Below, piece by piece: positions 24,087 to 31,516 of a stretch of 56,151 nucleotides of DNA (position 1 is its first letter; every line of letters begins with the position of its first letter). Location of the stretch: positions 1 to 56,151 of the forward strand of contig JAADHJ010000032.1 of NCBI GenBank assembly GCA_013151915.1. The letters run 5' to 3'. The position numbers and the translations under genes are program-made. A model generated the notes under the pieces. The model was not told where the DNA came from and ran no database searches. It was given only the letters and a program-made list of their open reading frames with translations. The stretch comes from Deltaproteobacteria bacterium (lineage in GTDB: Bacteria; BMS3Abin14).

Positions 24087-24115
24087 AGTTTAAAGTTAAA
24101 AACAAAAAGTTTCAA
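24087..24115 (-). promoter_or_regulatory. Predicted sigma-70 promoter for the thi operon
   Basis: Minus strand: TTGAAA (24115-24110), 17 bp, TAAACT (24092-24087). Expected initiation near 24080 coincides with the first bases of the riboswitch, which supports the call. Confidence 0.55.
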
Positions 24116-24118
24116 GTT

Positions 24119-24142
24119 TGATGACTTTATAAAAAGTCATCA
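24119..24142. repeat. Hairpin element, family 3, hairpin only
   Basis: TGATGACTT, a short TATAA-containing loop and AAAGTCATCA form a near-perfect stem. The preceding CAAGTT and following AACGCGCCC match the left end of the full copy at 20362. It sits upstream of the thi promoter. Confidence 0.6.
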
Positions 24143-24157
24143 ACGCGCCCGTTTTTT

Positions 24158-24252
24158 CCCTCTGGACACTGGACTCTGGACTGATTTACCCCGTTGAACA
24201 TTGAACGTTGAACGTTATTATTTGGACCTTGGACGTTGGACGTTCTTTATTG
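24158..24252. repeat. Degenerate heptamer array 4
   Basis: Units CTCTGGA, CACTGGA, CTCTGGA are followed by TTGAACA, TTGAACG, TTGAACG and TTGGACC, TTGGACG, TTGGACG. The unit families are the same as in array 1 and in the same order. It fills the gap between the thi control region and the 3' end of hypE. Confidence 0.72.
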
Positions 24253-24271
24253 GACGTTCTCCCGCCGATTT

Positions 24272-25291
24272 TCAGCATATCCTCGGAAGCATTTCCCCCG
24301 AGAGCCTGTCGACCAGCCTATGGCCTCCAAGCGGGGTATTCATGACAACTGTACGGGGGTGGTCCCGTACGACTTCTCCTATGATCGCCGCCTCACCCCC
24401 AAGAGGATCGGAACGAATCACCCGGAGCGCATTATCCGCGGCTTCCGGGGCGACAATGGCCACCAGTTTGCCCTCATTGGCAAGGTATAAAGGGTCGTAT
24501 CCCAACAGTTCACAGGCTCCCTTCACCCCTTCCCGCACAGGGATGGCCTCTTCGTTGATTCGAATGCCGACATTCGATTGCACTGATATCTCGTTCAGTA
24601 CGGTTGCCAACCCTCCCCTTGTGGGATCCCGGAGAACGTGGACCTGGTCGCCAAGCGCCCTGACGAGGGCGGAGACCATACTGTTGAGCGAGGCGCTGTC
24701 GCTCGAAACGACCGTTGAAAACCGAATCCCCTCCCTCGATGACGCTACAGCTATCCCATGGTCCCCGATGGTCCCCGAGAGAAGGATCACGTCACCCGGT
24801 TTCGCCTCCTGCCCGCCAATGACGCAACCTGCGGGAATAATTCCGATTCCCGTGGTGTTGATAAAGATCCTGTCGGCCGACCCCCTGGGGACGACCTTGG
24901 TATCGGCGGTGACGATCCGGACTCCAGCCGTTCCGGCCGCAGCGGACATGGAACCTGCGATTATTTCCAGATCTTCCAGGAGTAAACCCTCCTCGAGGAT
25001 GAACCCAGTGCTAATGGCAATCGGGATTGCCCCCGACATGGCCACGTCGTTGACGGTACCGTGTACGGCAAGGCTCCCGATATCGCCGCCGGGAAAGAAG
25101 ATCGGGTCTATGGTATAGGTGTCGGTACTCATGGCGATGCGGCCTCCCGGCACCTCGAAAACGGCATAATCATTGAGCATCAACAGCGCCGGATCGTCGA
25201 AATATTTCAGAAAAATCCGTTCCGTCAGGGCCTGACTCATCTTGCCGCCGGCCCCGTGGGCCAGCAGTACCCGATCGGTCTTCAAATTCAT
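24272..25291 (-). CDS. hypE: Hydrogenase maturation protein HypE
   Basis: A 339-aa PurM-like ATPase that dehydrates the carbamoyl group on its C-terminal Cys to thiocyanate, the source of cyanide ligands for the [NiFe] site. Motifs: LLAHGAGGKMSQALTERIFL, STDTYTIDPIFFPGGDIGSL, HGTVNDVAMSGA, VTADTKVVPRGSADRIFINT, LRDPTRGGLATVLNEI and the C-terminal PRIC with the acceptor Cys. ATG 25291 was chosen because the longer frame starts in heptamer repeats; GGAGG is very close (about 2 bases), so initiation may be weak. It is the last gene of the hydrogenase operon. Confidence 0.95.
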   Translation of the reverse strand: MNLKTDRVLLAHGAGGKMSQALTERIFLKYFDDPALLMLNDYAVFEVPGGRIAMSTDTYTIDPIFFPGGDIGSLAVHGTVNDVAMSGAIPIAISTGFILEEGLLLEDLEIIAGSMSAAAGTAGVRIVTADTKVVPRGSADRIFINTTGIGIIPAGCVIGGQEAKPGDVILLSGTIGDHGIAVASSREGIRFSTVVSSDSASLNSMVSALVRALGDQVHVLRDPTRGGLATVLNEISVQSNVGIRINEEAIPVREGVKGACELLGYDPLYLANEGKLVAIVAPEAADNALRVIRSDPLGGEAAIIGEVVRDHPRTVVMNTPLGGHRLVDRLSGEMLPRIC

Positions 25292-25321
25292 TCCTCCAAC
25301 GTGAGAGTCCAGGGGGGTTAA

Positions 25322-25406
25322 AGAAGGTTCAACGTTCAATGTTCAACGTGGAAAAGCCAGACGTCAGCTTTCTCTGGACACTGGACTTTGGACTCTGGAC
25401 TTTAAT
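25322..25406. repeat. Degenerate heptamer array 5, inside the hyp operon
   Basis: ACGTTCA, ATGTTCA and ACGTGGA are followed by CTGGACA, CTGGACT, TTGGACT, CTGGACT. It occupies most of the 122-bp gap between hypD and hypE, genes normally a few bases apart. Confidence 0.7.
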
Positions 25407-25413
25407 ATCCGGT

Positions 25414-26523
25414 TCAACCCCCACCGGAATACTTGAACCAGGCGGCACAGGATCCCTCCGAGGACACCATGCACGATCCAATAGGCATGTCCGGGGTGCA
25501 GCCCAAACCAAACAGGGGACATTCCGGAGGTGAGGTTACACCGCGCAGAACCTCCCCGCAGGCGCATTCCGGAGGGTCGGACCCGGTGGGAACAGCGGCA
25601 AGGCCGAACCGTTCAACGGCGTCAAAGGCCATGAAGGCATCGTTGAAACCCAGGCCGGAAGAGGGTATGACCCCCAACCCCCTCCACGGGGCATCGCACG
25701 GCTGAAAAACCTCGAGGAGAAGGGACATGGCATTCTGATTTCCATCCTCGGAAACCGCCCGTGAATAGGCGTTGCCAACCTCATGTTTATCATTAAGTAA
25801 TTGATCTAAAATCATTGATATTCCTAATAAAATATCCAGTGGTTCGAAACCGGCAACAACACACGGCTTTTGATATTTCGAACTGAATGGGCGGTAGGCA
25901 GCCGCTCCTAACATGATGCTGACATGGCCCGGACACAGGAAACCGTCAATGGCGACATCCCCGCCGTCGAGAAGGGCTTCAAGGGCTGGGGGAAGAAGCT
26001 TGAAAGCGGGATAGACGGAAAAATTGGCAAGCCCGGCGGTTTTCGCCCTCTTTACAACCGCGGCAACGGTGGGCGAGGTGGTCTCGAACCCCACGCCCAG
26101 GAAAACAATCTCCTTTTCCGGGTTCTCCTCGGCCCAAAGGAGTGAATCGAGAGGCGATGTGGTCACCCGGACGTCCGCGCCCGAGGCCATTTCCCTCTCC
26201 AGGCTGGTCACGGTGCCGGGAACCCGGATCATGTCCCCGAAGGTGGCTATGATGTGGCTATCCCGTTCCTCCCCACAGGCAAGGGAGATCATCCGGTCCA
26301 TATCCTCCATGGCTGTGACACACACGGGACACCCCGGTCCGGAAATCATTGTGACGTTCGGCGGAAGAACGCTCTTGATGCCTGATCTGAAGATGGAAAC
26401 CGTGTGGCTTCCGCAGATCTCCATGATCTTGACCGACCGTGAAAGCCGCGATGCGGATGATCGGATCCTACCTATCAGCGCCTTCGCTATTGAAGGATCC
26501 CTGAACTCGTCAAGATACTTCAT
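25414..26523 (-). CDS. hypD: Hydrogenase maturation protein HypD
   Basis: A 369-aa iron-sulfur scaffold that, with HypC, assembles the Fe(CN)2CO unit. Motifs: KIMEICGSHTVSIFRSGI with its conserved Cys, ISGPGCPVCVTAMEDMDRMI, IATFGDMIRVPGT, FLGVGFETTSPT, FLCPGHVSIMLG, VVAGFEPLDIL and the C-terminal cluster region CACGEVLRG...CPLFGLGCTP. ATG 26523 begins the normal HypD N-terminus (MKYLDEFRDP). The frame upstream is coded by a hairpin repeat and is not expected to be translated. The gap to hypC is unusually long (149 bp) because of that repeat. Confidence 0.95.
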   Translation of the reverse strand: MKYLDEFRDPSIAKALIGRIRSSASRLSRSVKIMEICGSHTVSIFRSGIKSVLPPNVTMISGPGCPVCVTAMEDMDRMISLACGEERDSHIIATFGDMIRVPGTVTSLEREMASGADVRVTTSPLDSLLWAEENPEKEIVFLGVGFETTSPTVAAVVKRAKTAGLANFSVYPAFKLLPPALEALLDGGDVAIDGFLCPGHVSIMLGAAAYRPFSSKYQKPCVVAGFEPLDILLGISMILDQLLNDKHEVGNAYSRAVSEDGNQNAMSLLLEVFQPCDAPWRGLGVIPSSGLGFNDAFMAFDAVERFGLAAVPTGSDPPECACGEVLRGVTSPPECPLFGLGCTPDMPIGSCMVSSEGSCAAWFKYSGGG

Positions 26524-26545
26524 CGTCAATGAGCTGCCTTTGATA

Positions 26546-26689
26546 GGGTCGTAAAAAATCCATTCGTGGTTTTTTACTCCGCGGAAAGCGAAAAATGTCA
26601 TTTTCACTTTCCTTGCAAATCTTCGATTTGAGCACCCTTAAGAGGGCGCGATGATGACTTTTTATAAAGTCATTACAAAGTCATCATGT
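26546..26689. repeat. Hairpin element, family 3, between hypC and hypD
   Basis: GGGTCGTAAAAAATCC, the dyad GGAAAGCGAAAA/TTTTCACTTTCC, AAATCTTCGATTT, and the ATGATGACTTT...AAAGTCATTA hairpin with a second AAAGTCATCAT. The right end reaches into hypC and supplies its last codons and stop. The element has the same parts as the copy at 20362-20555, in inverted orientation. Confidence 0.65.
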
Positions 26690-26894
26690 ATTCCTCAAAA
26701 AGTTTGATGGTTTCCATGGCCTCCTCCTCATCGAGGCGGTTGATGGCGAACCCGGCATGGACCAGGACATAGTCCCCTACCTCCACCTCGGGCAGCAGGT
26801 CCAGGGACGCCGCTTTCGTAGTCCCGCCATAATCCACAATGGCCATGTTGATGTCGTCAATTGAGATTATCTTCCCGGGTACCGCGATGCACAT
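26673..26894 (-). CDS. hypC: Hydrogenase assembly chaperone HypC
   Basis: A 73-aa HypC/HybG/HupF chaperone. It begins with the diagnostic MCIAVPGKI, whose Cys carries the iron precursor, and has VDYGGTTKAASLDLLPEVEVG followed by GDYVLVHAGFAINRLDEEEA. ATG 26894 is the only start consistent with the family, as the second residue must be Cys. One base separates it from the hypF stop. The C-terminal residues (about YMMTL) and TAA stop lie within a dispersed hairpin repeat, so the natural tail may have been replaced; the functional part is complete. Confidence 0.94.
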   Translation of the reverse strand: MCIAVPGKIISIDDINMAIVDYGGTTKAASLDLLPEVEVGDYVLVHAGFAINRLDEEEAMETIKLFEEYMMTL

Positions 26895-26895
26895 T

Positions 26896-29232
26896 CTAAA
26901 CACCTTCCTGAAGCGCTCTGATGGCGAAAACCGCCTGGCCGAGGGAAATTCCACCGTCGTTGGTTGGGACTGTTCGATGCAGGATCGGCTTTTGGGACCG
27001 GCGGGAAAGCTCCTGCCGGATCATTTCGGAGAATACGACGTTCTGGAACACCCCGCCGGCCATAGGGAGCACCCCGGATCCCCTCTCCGGGGCCGTCAGG
27101 GCCTCTCCACAGCTCGAAAGGGCCTGTGCCAGGGCCACGGCAAGGGTCCTGTGAAACATCCCCCCTACCCTTTCCACCGGCTCCCGGTCCAGGCGAAGGT
27201 CCAGGGCGGCGTCGAAAGCGGGAAGCATGTCAATGGTTGCCATTCCATCCTGGTCGAACCCCACCGAAAACGGGAGAGTATCCTTAACCGAAGTATCCGT
27301 CAACATCTCCAGCTCGATGGCGGCCTGGCCCTCATAGCGCGAACGGAGGCAAACACCCAGCATGGCCGAGAAGGCGTCGAAGAGCCTGCCGCAGCTGGAG
27401 GTCATTATGCCATGGGTCCTCCTCTCGACGAAACCCGCTAGAACCTCCAGGTCGTTCTCCAGAATCCCGGGAAAAAGCACCGGCGCAAGCTTAATGGCCT
27501 CTTTCGGCCCCCGACACTCAACGAGGCAGGAAAGGGCCATCCGGTAGGGCTCCCGGATGGCCTGATCGCCGCCGGGCATCCAGACTGTTCTCAGGTGTCC
27601 AAGCCGGCGCATACGGGTTCCGTCGACCCAAAGTATCTCCCCCCCCCATATGGTTCCGTCCGTACCGTACCCGGTGCCGTCCAGGGCAAGGCCGAGGGCA
27701 GGTCCGTCCACCCCGTTTTCGGCCATGCAGCTGAGAATATGCGCCTGGTGATGTTGGACCCGATACACCGGAAGGTCCTCTCCCCATGGATTTTTCTCCC
27801 CCTCCTCAACCAGGCGGGAGGTCAGGTAATCAGGGTGCATGTCGCAGGCCACAGCCCTGGGCGAAACCTGGAGGATGTCCATAAGATGGGTGACCACCTC
27901 CCGGAGGAACAAAAGCGTCTCCATGTTCTTCAGATCCCCGAGATGCTGACCTATGAAGGCCTGGTTCCCCCTGGTCAGGCAAACCGTGCCCTTAAGTTCC
28001 GGCCCCAGGGCCAGCACCGGGTCCCCTGACATGGGCAGCGGGACGGGGGCAGGCACGAAACCCCTCGCCCGCCGGAGAACCACGGGACCTTTTGCCGGAT
28101 CATCCCTGTTCGGCATGACGATGGAGTCATCGCATCTCAGGACGATTTCCCTGTCATGCATCAGGTAGATGTCCGCGATTCCCGAAAGCCGTCTTTGCGC
28201 CTCCTCGTTGTCGGCGGAAAGGGGTTCTTCAGCGATGTTGGCGCTGGTCATGACCAGGGCGTCGAACTCCTCCATCAGAACGGTATGAAGAGGGGTGTAG
28301 GGCAGCATGAGGCCGAAATAGCGGCTTTTCGGGGCCACCTCCGCAGCGATAGCCAGTCCGGGATCCGGGCGTTTGTTCAGCAGGACGATGGGGCTCTCCG
28401 TACTTGTCAGCAGGTCCTCCGATCCTTCTTTGAGAACGCAAAGCTTTCCGGCTGTCTCCATGTCCCTGACCATGACGGCAAAAGGCTTTTCCTCCCTCCC
28501 CTTAAGGGATCGGAGCCTCCTGACCGCCCCTCCGTTGAAGGGGTCAACAGCCAGATGGAAGCCACCAAGGCCTTTTATGGCCGCGATCCTTCCCTGCCTG
28601 ATGGCCTTGACCGTGAGCCGCAGCGGGTCTCCGGACCGGCTGGAGCCATCCACCGGCCGGAATTGCAGTCGGGGACCGCACTCCTCGCACGCATTGGGCT
28701 GTGCGTGAAACCTCCTGTCGGCAGGGTCGTCATATTCAGCCCGGCACCGGGGGCACATGGTAAATCGGGCCATGGAGGTATTGGGGCGGTCATAGGGAAT
28801 GGAGTTGATGATGGTATAGCGTGGGCCACAGTTTGTGCAGTTTATGAAGGGGTAGCCGTGGCGGCGGTCGTCAGGATCGAGGAGTTCCCTTCTGCAATCG
28901 GGGCAGATGGCGGTGTCCGGGGAGACGAGAACCTTTCTGTCCGGCCGGGCGATGCTGCCCCTGATGGTGAAATCCCTGTAGCCGGCGGGTGGGAGATGGC
29001 GGCCTGCTACCGAGGTGATGGCCGAAAGGGGCGGGGCCTCCCTCTCCAGGCGACCGGTGAACATTTCAACGCCCTCCCCGGGGCCTTCCACCTCGATGAG
29101 GACCCCGTCGGAGGTGTTGGTCACCCACCCGGTGAGGCCGATTTCCTCCGCCAGGCGGTATACGAAGGGTCTGAAACCGACCCCCTGGACGATCCCCTCG
29201 ATCTCGATGCGGTATCTGGTTCGAATCCTCAC
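26896..29232 (-). CDS. hypF: Carbamoyltransferase HypF
   Basis: A 778-aa multidomain enzyme that uses carbamoyl phosphate and ATP to carbamoylate HypE. Domains in order: acylphosphatase-like (about 5-90, VQGVGFRPFVYRLA); two zinc fingers (about 105-180, CPDCRRELLDPDD...CTNCGPRYTI and CPRCRAEYDDPADRRFH...CEECGPRL); YrdC-like (about 200-380, AIKGLGGFHLAVD, VMVRDMETA, LPYTPLHTVL); Kae1-like (from about 400) with VQHHQAHILSCMAENG and LALDGTGYGTDGTIWGGE. All parts are intact. The start is GTG at 29232, three bases after the hypB stop, with GGGATG upstream. Length is normal for HypF. Confidence 0.96.
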   Translation of the reverse strand: MRIRTRYRIEIEGIVQGVGFRPFVYRLAEEIGLTGWVTNTSDGVLIEVEGPGEGVEMFTGRLEREAPPLSAITSVAGRHLPPAGYRDFTIRGSIARPDRKVLVSPDTAICPDCRRELLDPDDRRHGYPFINCTNCGPRYTIINSIPYDRPNTSMARFTMCPRCRAEYDDPADRRFHAQPNACEECGPRLQFRPVDGSSRSGDPLRLTVKAIRQGRIAAIKGLGGFHLAVDPFNGGAVRRLRSLKGREEKPFAVMVRDMETAGKLCVLKEGSEDLLTSTESPIVLLNKRPDPGLAIAAEVAPKSRYFGLMLPYTPLHTVLMEEFDALVMTSANIAEEPLSADNEEAQRRLSGIADIYLMHDREIVLRCDDSIVMPNRDDPAKGPVVLRRARGFVPAPVPLPMSGDPVLALGPELKGTVCLTRGNQAFIGQHLGDLKNMETLLFLREVVTHLMDILQVSPRAVACDMHPDYLTSRLVEEGEKNPWGEDLPVYRVQHHQAHILSCMAENGVDGPALGLALDGTGYGTDGTIWGGEILWVDGTRMRRLGHLRTVWMPGGDQAIREPYRMALSCLVECRGPKEAIKLAPVLFPGILENDLEVLAGFVERRTHGIMTSSCGRLFDAFSAMLGVCLRSRYEGQAAIELEMLTDTSVKDTLPFSVGFDQDGMATIDMLPAFDAALDLRLDREPVERVGGMFHRTLAVALAQALSSCGEALTAPERGSGVLPMAGGVFQNVVFSEMIRQELSRRSQKPILHRTVPTNDGGISLGQAVFAIRALQEGV

Positions 29233-29235
29233 GAT

Positions 29236-29886
29236 TCATCCCGCGGCGAAGGATCTCACGAATTCCATCCACCCATCCAGGCCCTTCCCCGTGCGGCAGG
29301 ACGTCTGGAGGATATTGATGGAGGGGTTCGCGGACCTGGCGTTCTCGATGACGGAATCCACGGAAAAATCTGTAAACGGCAGGAGGTCCATCTTGTTGAT
29401 GACCATCAGATCGGACGTATGGAACATGGCGGGGTATTTCAGCGGCTTGTCGTCCCCTTCCGTGACGCTGATAATCGTCACCCTGGCCCCTTCCCCGAGG
29501 TCGAAGGCGGAAGGACATACCAGGTTTCCCACATTTTCGATGAAGAGAAGATCGAGGGCATCCAGGTCGAAATGGGCGAGAGCATCCCTGATCATGGCTG
29601 CCTCCAGGTGGCATGCGCCGCCGGTGTTGATCTGGTGGACCGGAACCCCGGTCATGGCGATACGCCGGGCGTCGTTTTCCGTCAGGATATCCCCCTCGAT
29701 GACGCCGACGGCCAGTTCAGTGGACAGGGGTCCCAGGGTTTTTTCCAGGAGGGAGGTCTTGCCCGAGCCGGGGGAACTGACCATGTTGATGACGGACACA
29801 CCAGAGGACCGGAACCGATCCCTGATCTCGGCGGCGATATGGTCGTTCCTGGTGAGGATTTTTTTCTTAAGCTTTATCGGGTCCAT
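29236..29886 (-). CDS. hypB: Hydrogenase nickel incorporation GTPase HypB
   Basis: A 216-aa SIMIBI GTPase delivering nickel to the hydrogenase large subunit. Motifs: P-loop VSSPGSGKTSLLEKT, GDILTENDARR, the metal site in TGGACHLEAAM, IENVGNLVCP and base-recognition INKMDLL. It lacks the N-terminal His-rich or CXXCGC nickel-storage segment found in some HypB proteins, so only the G-domain metal site is present. ATG 29886 has GAAGAGG upstream. A short heptamer array lies in the 42-bp gap to hypA. Confidence 0.95.
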   Translation of the reverse strand: MDPIKLKKKILTRNDHIAAEIRDRFRSSGVSVINMVSSPGSGKTSLLEKTLGPLSTELAVGVIEGDILTENDARRIAMTGVPVHQINTGGACHLEAAMIRDALAHFDLDALDLLFIENVGNLVCPSAFDLGEGARVTIISVTEGDDKPLKYPAMFHTSDLMVINKMDLLPFTDFSVDSVIENARSANPSINILQTSCRTGKGLDGWMEFVRSFAAG

Positions 29887-29900
29887 TGCCTGCCTCTTCC

Positions 29901-29925
29901 CCGTTGAACTTTGAACTTTGAACGT
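29901..29925. repeat. Short heptamer tract, hypA-hypB gap
   Basis: GTTGAAC, TTTGAAC, TTTGAAC, then GTGC. Three TTGAAC units sit in the 42-bp gap between two genes of one operon. Confidence 0.55.
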
Positions 29926-29928
29926 GCT

Positions 29929-30273
29929 TTATTCCACTTCAAAATCAAGTATATTCAACTCATCGCCCTCAAGCAGTTCCGTCTCGAGACCTCCGCAGGA
30001 AGGACAGCGGAGGAGATGGCCCTCACCCTCGAACTCCCCCGCGCATGGCGCGCATCTAATCCTCACGGGGACCCTCATGATGATGAGGTCCGCGTCCCGA
30101 GTTGCATCCTTCTCACCCCGGATGGCCTCGAAGCAGAACCTCAGACTTTCCGTTTCCACGCCGGACAGATCCCCTATCCTGAGACGGATGTTTATTACCC
30201 GACCGGCGCCGTGGTCTGACGCCTCCCTTTCCACGATGTCGAGGATCTCCATGGCGATGGAGAGTTCATGCAC
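29929..30273 (-). CDS. hypA: Hydrogenase nickel metallochaperone HypA
   Basis: A 114-aa chaperone that binds nickel through its N-terminal MHE residues and zinc through two CXXC pairs. Here: MHELSIAMEILDIVE at the start, RCAPCAGEF and LRCPSCGGLETELLEGDEL at the zinc site, then the usual C-terminal strand. The start codon is GTG at 30273 (GTG-CAT-GAA gives MHE), with GGGAG about 9 bases upstream. It cooperates with HypB encoded next in the operon. Confidence 0.95.
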   Translation of the reverse strand: MHELSIAMEILDIVEREASDHGAGRVINIRLRIGDLSGVETESLRFCFEAIRGEKDATRDADLIIMRVPVRIRCAPCAGEFEGEGHLLRCPSCGGLETELLEGDELNILDFEVE

Positions 30274-30296
30274 GATTCGTCTCTCCCGGGGGAAAA

Positions 30297-30845
30297 TCAG
30301 GTGGGAAGCAGCGCCCGGTGGTCGGGACCGGGTTTTATGAATGGCGGTTTCAGGTAATGGCTGTATTCCGCGGGGTCGACCCCCGCGGCCTCGATCGCCA
30401 ATTCCATAACCCTCGGCAGCTTGTCCAGTACGCGCGGCGACAGTTCCATGGACATGGACACTTCGGCCGGCTCGATGCCAATGATCGTGGTACGGGGCGG
30501 CTTCCGGAAGGCGCCCGTCAGGGAGATTACCTCCTCGATGCTGATCTGGTGCACCGATGTTTTATAGACGTCCGGAAAATGTTGGTAATCGTCGATATCA
30601 AAGCTGTAAATGGAAGCAGGCTCACCACCGCCTTTAACGCAATCGACGACGATGAGCCTGTCGGTTTCAAGAATGAGGTTGAACAGGCCGAATCCGTCGG
30701 TGCCTCCCTCGACGACCTCTATGTTATCGGGGAGCGGAAGTTCCACGAGGTTGACGGCGGCATGTACGCCGACCCCCTCGTCCCTTAACAGAAGGTTCCC
30801 TACCCCAAGGATCATCGTTTTGCAGGGATTCTGTGTTTCGGCCAT
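30297..30845 (-). CDS. hyaD: Hydrogenase maturation endopeptidase
   Basis: A 182-aa protease of the HyaD/HycI family that removes the C-terminal peptide of the large subunit after nickel insertion. The metal-sensing residues are in place: Glu in LGVGNLLLRDEGVGVHA, Asp in LIVVDCVKGGGEP, and His in KTSVHQISIEEVI. The C-terminus is extended by about 25 residues (EYSHYLKPPFIKPGP) beyond the core. The start is uncertain: ATG 30845 has AAGGAG directly against it; another ATG is 10 codons inside. The gene sits between the cytochrome b and hypA genes and should act on the adjacent large subunit. Confidence 0.92.
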   Translation of the reverse strand: MAETQNPCKTMILGVGNLLLRDEGVGVHAAVNLVELPLPDNIEVVEGGTDGFGLFNLILETDRLIVVDCVKGGGEPASIYSFDIDDYQHFPDVYKTSVHQISIEEVISLTGAFRKPPRTTIIGIEPAEVSMSMELSPRVLDKLPRVMELAIEAAGVDPAEYSHYLKPPFIKPGPDHRALLPT

Positions 30846-30880
30846 CTCCTTTTCGGTCGCCGCCTTTCCCCGCCGCGAGG

Positions 30881-31501
30881 TCAGACTACCTCCTTCGGCT
30901 GCGCGGGTTCCACGGATTCTATCCCACAAAACATGAGCTTACACGATTTGAAGTCCTCGAACAGGACCAGGTAAACATGAACCATTGTGGTCACGATAAA
31001 GACCCACATGGTCAGGTAGTGGATCATGTGCATGTTGTTCAACCCGCCCACGGAATCCACCAGAGAGGCCCAGCCGGGCTTCATGTTCCAGAGCAGCGCA
31101 AAACCGGTAATCGCCTGGAAGATCAGGAGCAAAAACCAGAATACGTAGGTGGATTTCTGAAGTGTGTTGTATTTCGCCGTAGTGGGACGGCTCCTTCTCA
31201 TGAACGTATAGTAGGCGAGCAGTTGAAAAAACTTGCCCCGGTTTTCTTTCCTGGGCAGAAAGTCCCCTATATCCCTGGCAGCGCCGAAAATGGACCAGTA
31301 GAAACGGGCCGCCAGATTGAGAACGATTATGAAACCGGCGTAGAAATGGATAACCCTGGCCGTGTGCATGCTGAGCCCGAGGAGGCTGAAGTTGGGCTTG
31401 TAGATGAAAAAGCCCGTGGCTATGAGGGCTATCATGGACAGGAGATGTACGAGATGCATAGCCCTTGCGGGAACGGGATGATCAGCTTTGGTTGCAGCCA
31501 T
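30881..31501 (-). CDS. hyaC: Ni/Fe-hydrogenase b-type cytochrome subunit
   Basis: A 206-aa inner-membrane dihaem cytochrome b with four transmembrane helices, passing electrons from the small subunit to the quinone pool. Likely haem ligand His residues are in RAMHLVHLLSM, IHFYAGFIIV, NNMHMIHYLTMW and TTMVHVYLVL. The cytoplasmic tail continues to about residue 206. The gene begins 15 bp after the large-subunit gene and precedes the protease gene, the usual order of uptake hydrogenase operons. It supports a periplasm-facing, quinone-linked enzyme. Confidence 0.94.
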   Translation of the reverse strand: MAATKADHPVPARAMHLVHLLSMIALIATGFFIYKPNFSLLGLSMHTARVIHFYAGFIIVLNLAARFYWSIFGAARDIGDFLPRKENRGKFFQLLAYYTFMRRSRPTTAKYNTLQKSTYVFWFLLLIFQAITGFALLWNMKPGWASLVDSVGGLNNMHMIHYLTMWVFIVTTMVHVYLVLFEDFKSCKLMFCGIESVEPAQPKEVV

Positions 31502-31516
31502 CGGTACGCCCCCTTT

